Below are positions 5,982 to 7,776 of a DNA stretch of 7,776 bases, in pieces. The stretch is from NCBI GenBank assembly GCA_902462325.1, contig CABQBF010000129.1, forward strand, positions 1 to 7,776, in the 5' to 3' direction. Position 1 is the first letter of the stretch. Each line of letters opens with the position of its first letter. The notes under the pieces are model-generated. The model saw only the letters and a program-made list of their open reading frames with translations. It ran no database searches and had not been told where the DNA came from. A program made the position numbers and the translations under genes. This DNA is from an uncultured Peptococcaceae bacterium (lineage in GTDB: Bacteria > Bacillota > Peptococcia > Peptococcales > Peptococcaceae).

Positions 5982-6926
5982 TTATACCTCTATTCCTTTT
6001 GTTTGATAAACAGTTTGAAATACATCAATAAATTTTAGGGCAGATTCAGATAGTTTATGGCCTTCGGGCAGAAAATATCCGGCTACGACTTTTATAGGGT
6101 TACGGACAGGTATAAAAACAATGTCTGGGTGGATAAAAAGTTTGCTTTGTGAACCTTCTGGGCATGACACATAAAACAAATTATCCAAAACACCTTGTAT
6201 ACAAAAGGCAATAGAATCAGAATGACGAATATTTTTGGCTGATAAACCTAAATGACGATAATAATATTGTAATATATCGGCATCTCTATCGGTCCAAGCT
6301 TTTGGTTCGTATATACGAAGCGGTAACTTTCTTAAATGGGCGGGTGTAATATACTTTAATGATGAAATCGACGAAGAACGATGCGCTACAATTAAGGGCT
6401 TGTATTCGTATAAAGGAATAAAAACTGTACCTTTGGGCGGCTTGTAATCAAGAAGTTTTTTGTTTTCAAAAAATAAAGTTGTAATAATAAGATCATAATA
6501 GGATGCATCGAAATTTCCCGTTAAAATTGTTTTGTAGGATTCGTCATCGCAAATTGCCATAGAAGCGGGATAACGTTTTTTGTAAGCTTGAAATGGCGAT
6601 AGAATTAGATGATCAATTGTACGCGATGTGGAAAGAATACGGAGAGAATCTTTATAGGCAGTATCATCTGCTTGAAAAGAAAATCGAGAACGCATATCCT
6701 GCCACATAGATAACATTTGTAATGATGTTTGATAAACAATTTCTCCATTTTTTGTTAAACAAACACCACGGTGATTCCTATCAAGGATTTGAGTGTTAAG
6801 CTCTTGTTCTAGAGATTGCATAGAATTGCTCAAGGATTGTTGTGTCATATGTAATGCATTGGCGGCAGCATTAATAGAATGATGCTCAATAATGGTTATG
6901 AGATATTGTAATTGTTCCAAGCGCAT
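5982..6926 (-). CDS. LysR family transcriptional regulator
   Basis: A 314-residue LysR-type regulator of normal length. Residues 1-60 form the winged helix-turn-helix (MRLEQLQYLITIIEHHSINAAA, then MTQQSLSNSMQSLEQEL as recognition helix, then the wing with LTKNGEIV), followed by a linker helix to about 85 and a periplasmic-binding-protein-like effector domain (about 92-314). The effector domain is poorly conserved, so the inducer is not predictable. The start is supported by GGGGGA (6935-6940) about 9 nt before the ATG. It stands between the convergent transporter and the divergent hydrolase gene, and both of their promoters share a sequence block. LysR proteins typically regulate a divergent neighbour and themselves, so it is the obvious candidate regulator of both genes and probably autoregulated. 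That role is inference. Confidence 0.93.
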   Translation of the reverse strand: MRLEQLQYLITIIEHHSINAAANALHMTQQSLSNSMQSLEQELNTQILDRNHRGVCLTKNGEIVYQTSLQMLSMWQDMRSRFSFQADDTAYKDSLRILSTSRTIDHLILSPFQAYKKRYPASMAICDDESYKTILTGNFDASYYDLIITTLFFENKKLLDYKPPKGTVFIPLYEYKPLIVAHRSSSISSLKYITPAHLRKLPLRIYEPKAWTDRDADILQYYYRHLGLSAKNIRHSDSIAFCIQGVLDNLFYVSCPEGSQSKLFIHPDIVFIPVRNPIKVVAGYFLPEGHKLSESALKFIDVFQTVYQTKGIEV

Positions 6927-6949
6927 AAGTTTAATCCCCCTTTATTTAT

Positions 6950-6978
6950 ATTATATATCAAAAACGACTAAATGAAAA
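6950..6978 (-). promoter_or_regulatory. Likely promoter of the LysR gene
   Basis: TATAAT (6950-6955) on the minus strand, with a weak TTTTCA (6973-6978) 17 nt upstream. The predicted start near 6943 leaves a short leader. The -35 abuts the shared block at 6981-7042, consistent with autoregulation by the same bound protein. Confidence 0.5.
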
Positions 6979-6980
6979 GT

Positions 6981-7042
6981 GGAGCACTTACAAATTATAA
7001 CTGAAAGTAAAAATATAGTTCGTGTTTAAAACCAGTTGGACA
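6981..7042 (+). promoter_or_regulatory. Candidate LysR-type regulator binding region, copy upstream of the hydrolase
   Basis: The second copy of the block at 4210-4271, with core AAAACCAGTTGGACA (7028-7042) over the -35 of the hydrolase promoter and conserved TTATAACTGAAAG (6995-7007) upstream. It sits in the middle of the 193-nt divergent gap between the LysR gene and the hydrolase gene, the usual site of a LysR operator. I could not assign a T-N11-A box shared by both copies. Confidence 0.6.
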
Positions 7043-7064
7043 GCCTTAAAATAATGAATATATA
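7036..7064 (+). promoter_or_regulatory. Promoter of the hydrolase gene
   Basis: TTGGAC (7036-7041) with TATATA (7059-7064) at 17 nt; an overlapping perfect TATAAT (7061-7066) sits at the less favourable 19 nt. The -35 lies within the shared block. The transcript would have a leader of about 50 nt. Confidence 0.55.
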
Positions 7065-7119
7065 ATATAAATAAAGAAAATATTTTTTCTTAAATTAAGA
7101 AGTAAAGGAGCAGATAACA

Positions 7120-7776
7120 ATGAAAAGAGAAGCATTAACGAAAAAAGTTATGGTTTTAGGGGTTGATGCAATGGATCCAGCCCTAACTAGAAAGTTCGTG
7201 GATGAGGGTTATATGCCAAACACGAAAAAGTTAATTGAGCGAGGCGCTTGCAGAGAGGATTTGATCATGCTAGGCGGACAGCCAACAGTTACTCCCCCAA
7301 TGTGGACAACCATGGCTACGGGCTGTAACCCGAATGTACACGGTATCACTTGTTTTTTTAGACAATCCCATGATAATTTAGCGGCGACCGGTTATAATTT
7401 GGATTCTCGTAATTGTACAGCAGAACCGTTTTGGAATGTTTCCGTAGAAGCTGGCAAAAAAACATTAGTCTTTCATTGGCCGGGTTCCAGTTGGCCCCCA
7501 ACCAGCGATAGCCCTTTACTGCATGTTGTAGATGGCACGCAGCCGCCTGCTGTTAATATGGGTGTTGGGAGTCGTGATAATCTTTTTGTTGCTCATGGTA
7601 GTGTAAATGTAGCAACGACAACATTAAGACCGCGTGGCGCCTTTACGGGGCATATTCCTTGTGTAATTGAAGATATGCAGGTTGAAGAAACAAGTGCCAG
7701 TGATGCAGGCGGTACAACAAAGACGAAAGCTTTATCCGGATTTATTGGGTTTAAAGGGAGCGCAGACGGGTCGTTA
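7120..7776 (+). CDS. Alkaline phosphatase superfamily hydrolase (phosphodiesterase/phosphohydrolase type), N-terminal part
   Basis: The first 219 codons are present; the gene continues past the window. The N-terminus VMVLGVDAMDPAL supplies the first metal-binding aspartate (D16). The segment PNTKKLIERGA is followed by PTVTPPMWTTMATGCNPNVHGI (55-76), the arrangement of type I phosphodiesterase/nucleotide pyrophosphatase and predicted AP-superfamily phosphohydrolases, with T58 the probable nucleophile. The remaining metal ligands would be downstream. No signal peptide or membrane segment precedes the domain, so it should be cytoplasmic, implying an imported or internal substrate. TAAAGGAG (7103-7110) is 9 nt before the ATG. 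It is divergent from the LysR gene and shares a promoter element with the transporter. Phosphodiester, phosphomonoester, sulfate ester or phosphonate substrates are all possible in this superfamily. Confidence 0.85.
   Translation, partial: MKREALTKKVMVLGVDAMDPALTRKFVDEGYMPNTKKLIERGACREDLIMLGGQPTVTPPMWTTMATGCNPNVHGITCFFRQSHDNLAATGYNLDSRNCTAEPFWNVSVEAGKKTLVFHWPGSSWPPTSDSPLLHVVDGTQPPAVNMGVGSRDNLFVAHGSVNVATTTLRPRGAFTGHIPCVIEDMQVEETSASDAGGTTKTKALSGFIGFKGSADGSL

Noticed and set aside
1..7776. CRISPR arrays, tRNA or rRNA genes, insertion-sequence ends, attachment sites
   Set aside because: No regularly spaced direct repeats, tRNA-like cloverleaf with conserved T-loop sequence, rRNA signature, or paired terminal inverted repeats were found by reading both strands.

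Overview
The window looks like the chromosome of a low-GC Firmicute. A methionyl-tRNA synthetase gene sits behind a T-box leader, an AbrB/SpoVT-type regulator carries four cysteines, ribosome binding sites are strong (AAGGAGG, GAGGAGG), and housekeeping promoters are of the TTGACN-17-TATNNT kind. The four-cysteine AbrB and the PD-(D/E)XK 'transposase-like' fragment fit an anaerobic gut Firmicute, tentatively a Negativicute such as the Phascolarctobacterium/Acidaminococcus group. That placement is inference.

Left part (1-3720), mostly minus strand. At the edge is the 5' end of a PD-(D/E)XK nuclease/transposase-family gene with its own promoter and a probable GTG start. Next, reading right to left, is a metG-tatD operon. 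It is transcribed from a consensus promoter near 3583-3611, through a T-box leader with its own terminator (3317-3353), into metG (3139-1154), then tatD (1142-372), whose ribosome binding site overlaps the metG stop. It ends at a perfect 14-bp hairpin (329-363).

Middle (3600-4135), plus strand. A small AbrB-family regulator with a consensus promoter is transcribed divergently from metG and ends at a 24-bp terminator. An 11-nt palindrome, TTTCT-S-AGAAA, occurs twice between the two promoters, once inside the abrB promoter spacer.

Right part (4140-7776), visibly more AT-rich. It holds an SLC13/DASS-like membrane transporter (plus), a convergent LysR-type regulator (minus) sharing a bidirectional terminator with it, and, divergent from the regulator, the first 219 codons of a cytoplasmic alkaline-phosphatase-superfamily hydrolase (plus, runs off the window). 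The transporter and hydrolase promoters share an ungapped block of about 62 nt, with a 14/15 identical core (AAAACCAGTTRGACA) overlapping both -35 elements. This is probably the binding site of the LysR protein encoded between them. The likely logic is a small regulon: the LysR protein senses a ligand, the transporter imports an organic anion, and the hydrolase cleaves an ester of it in the cytoplasm. The substrate cannot be read from the sequence.
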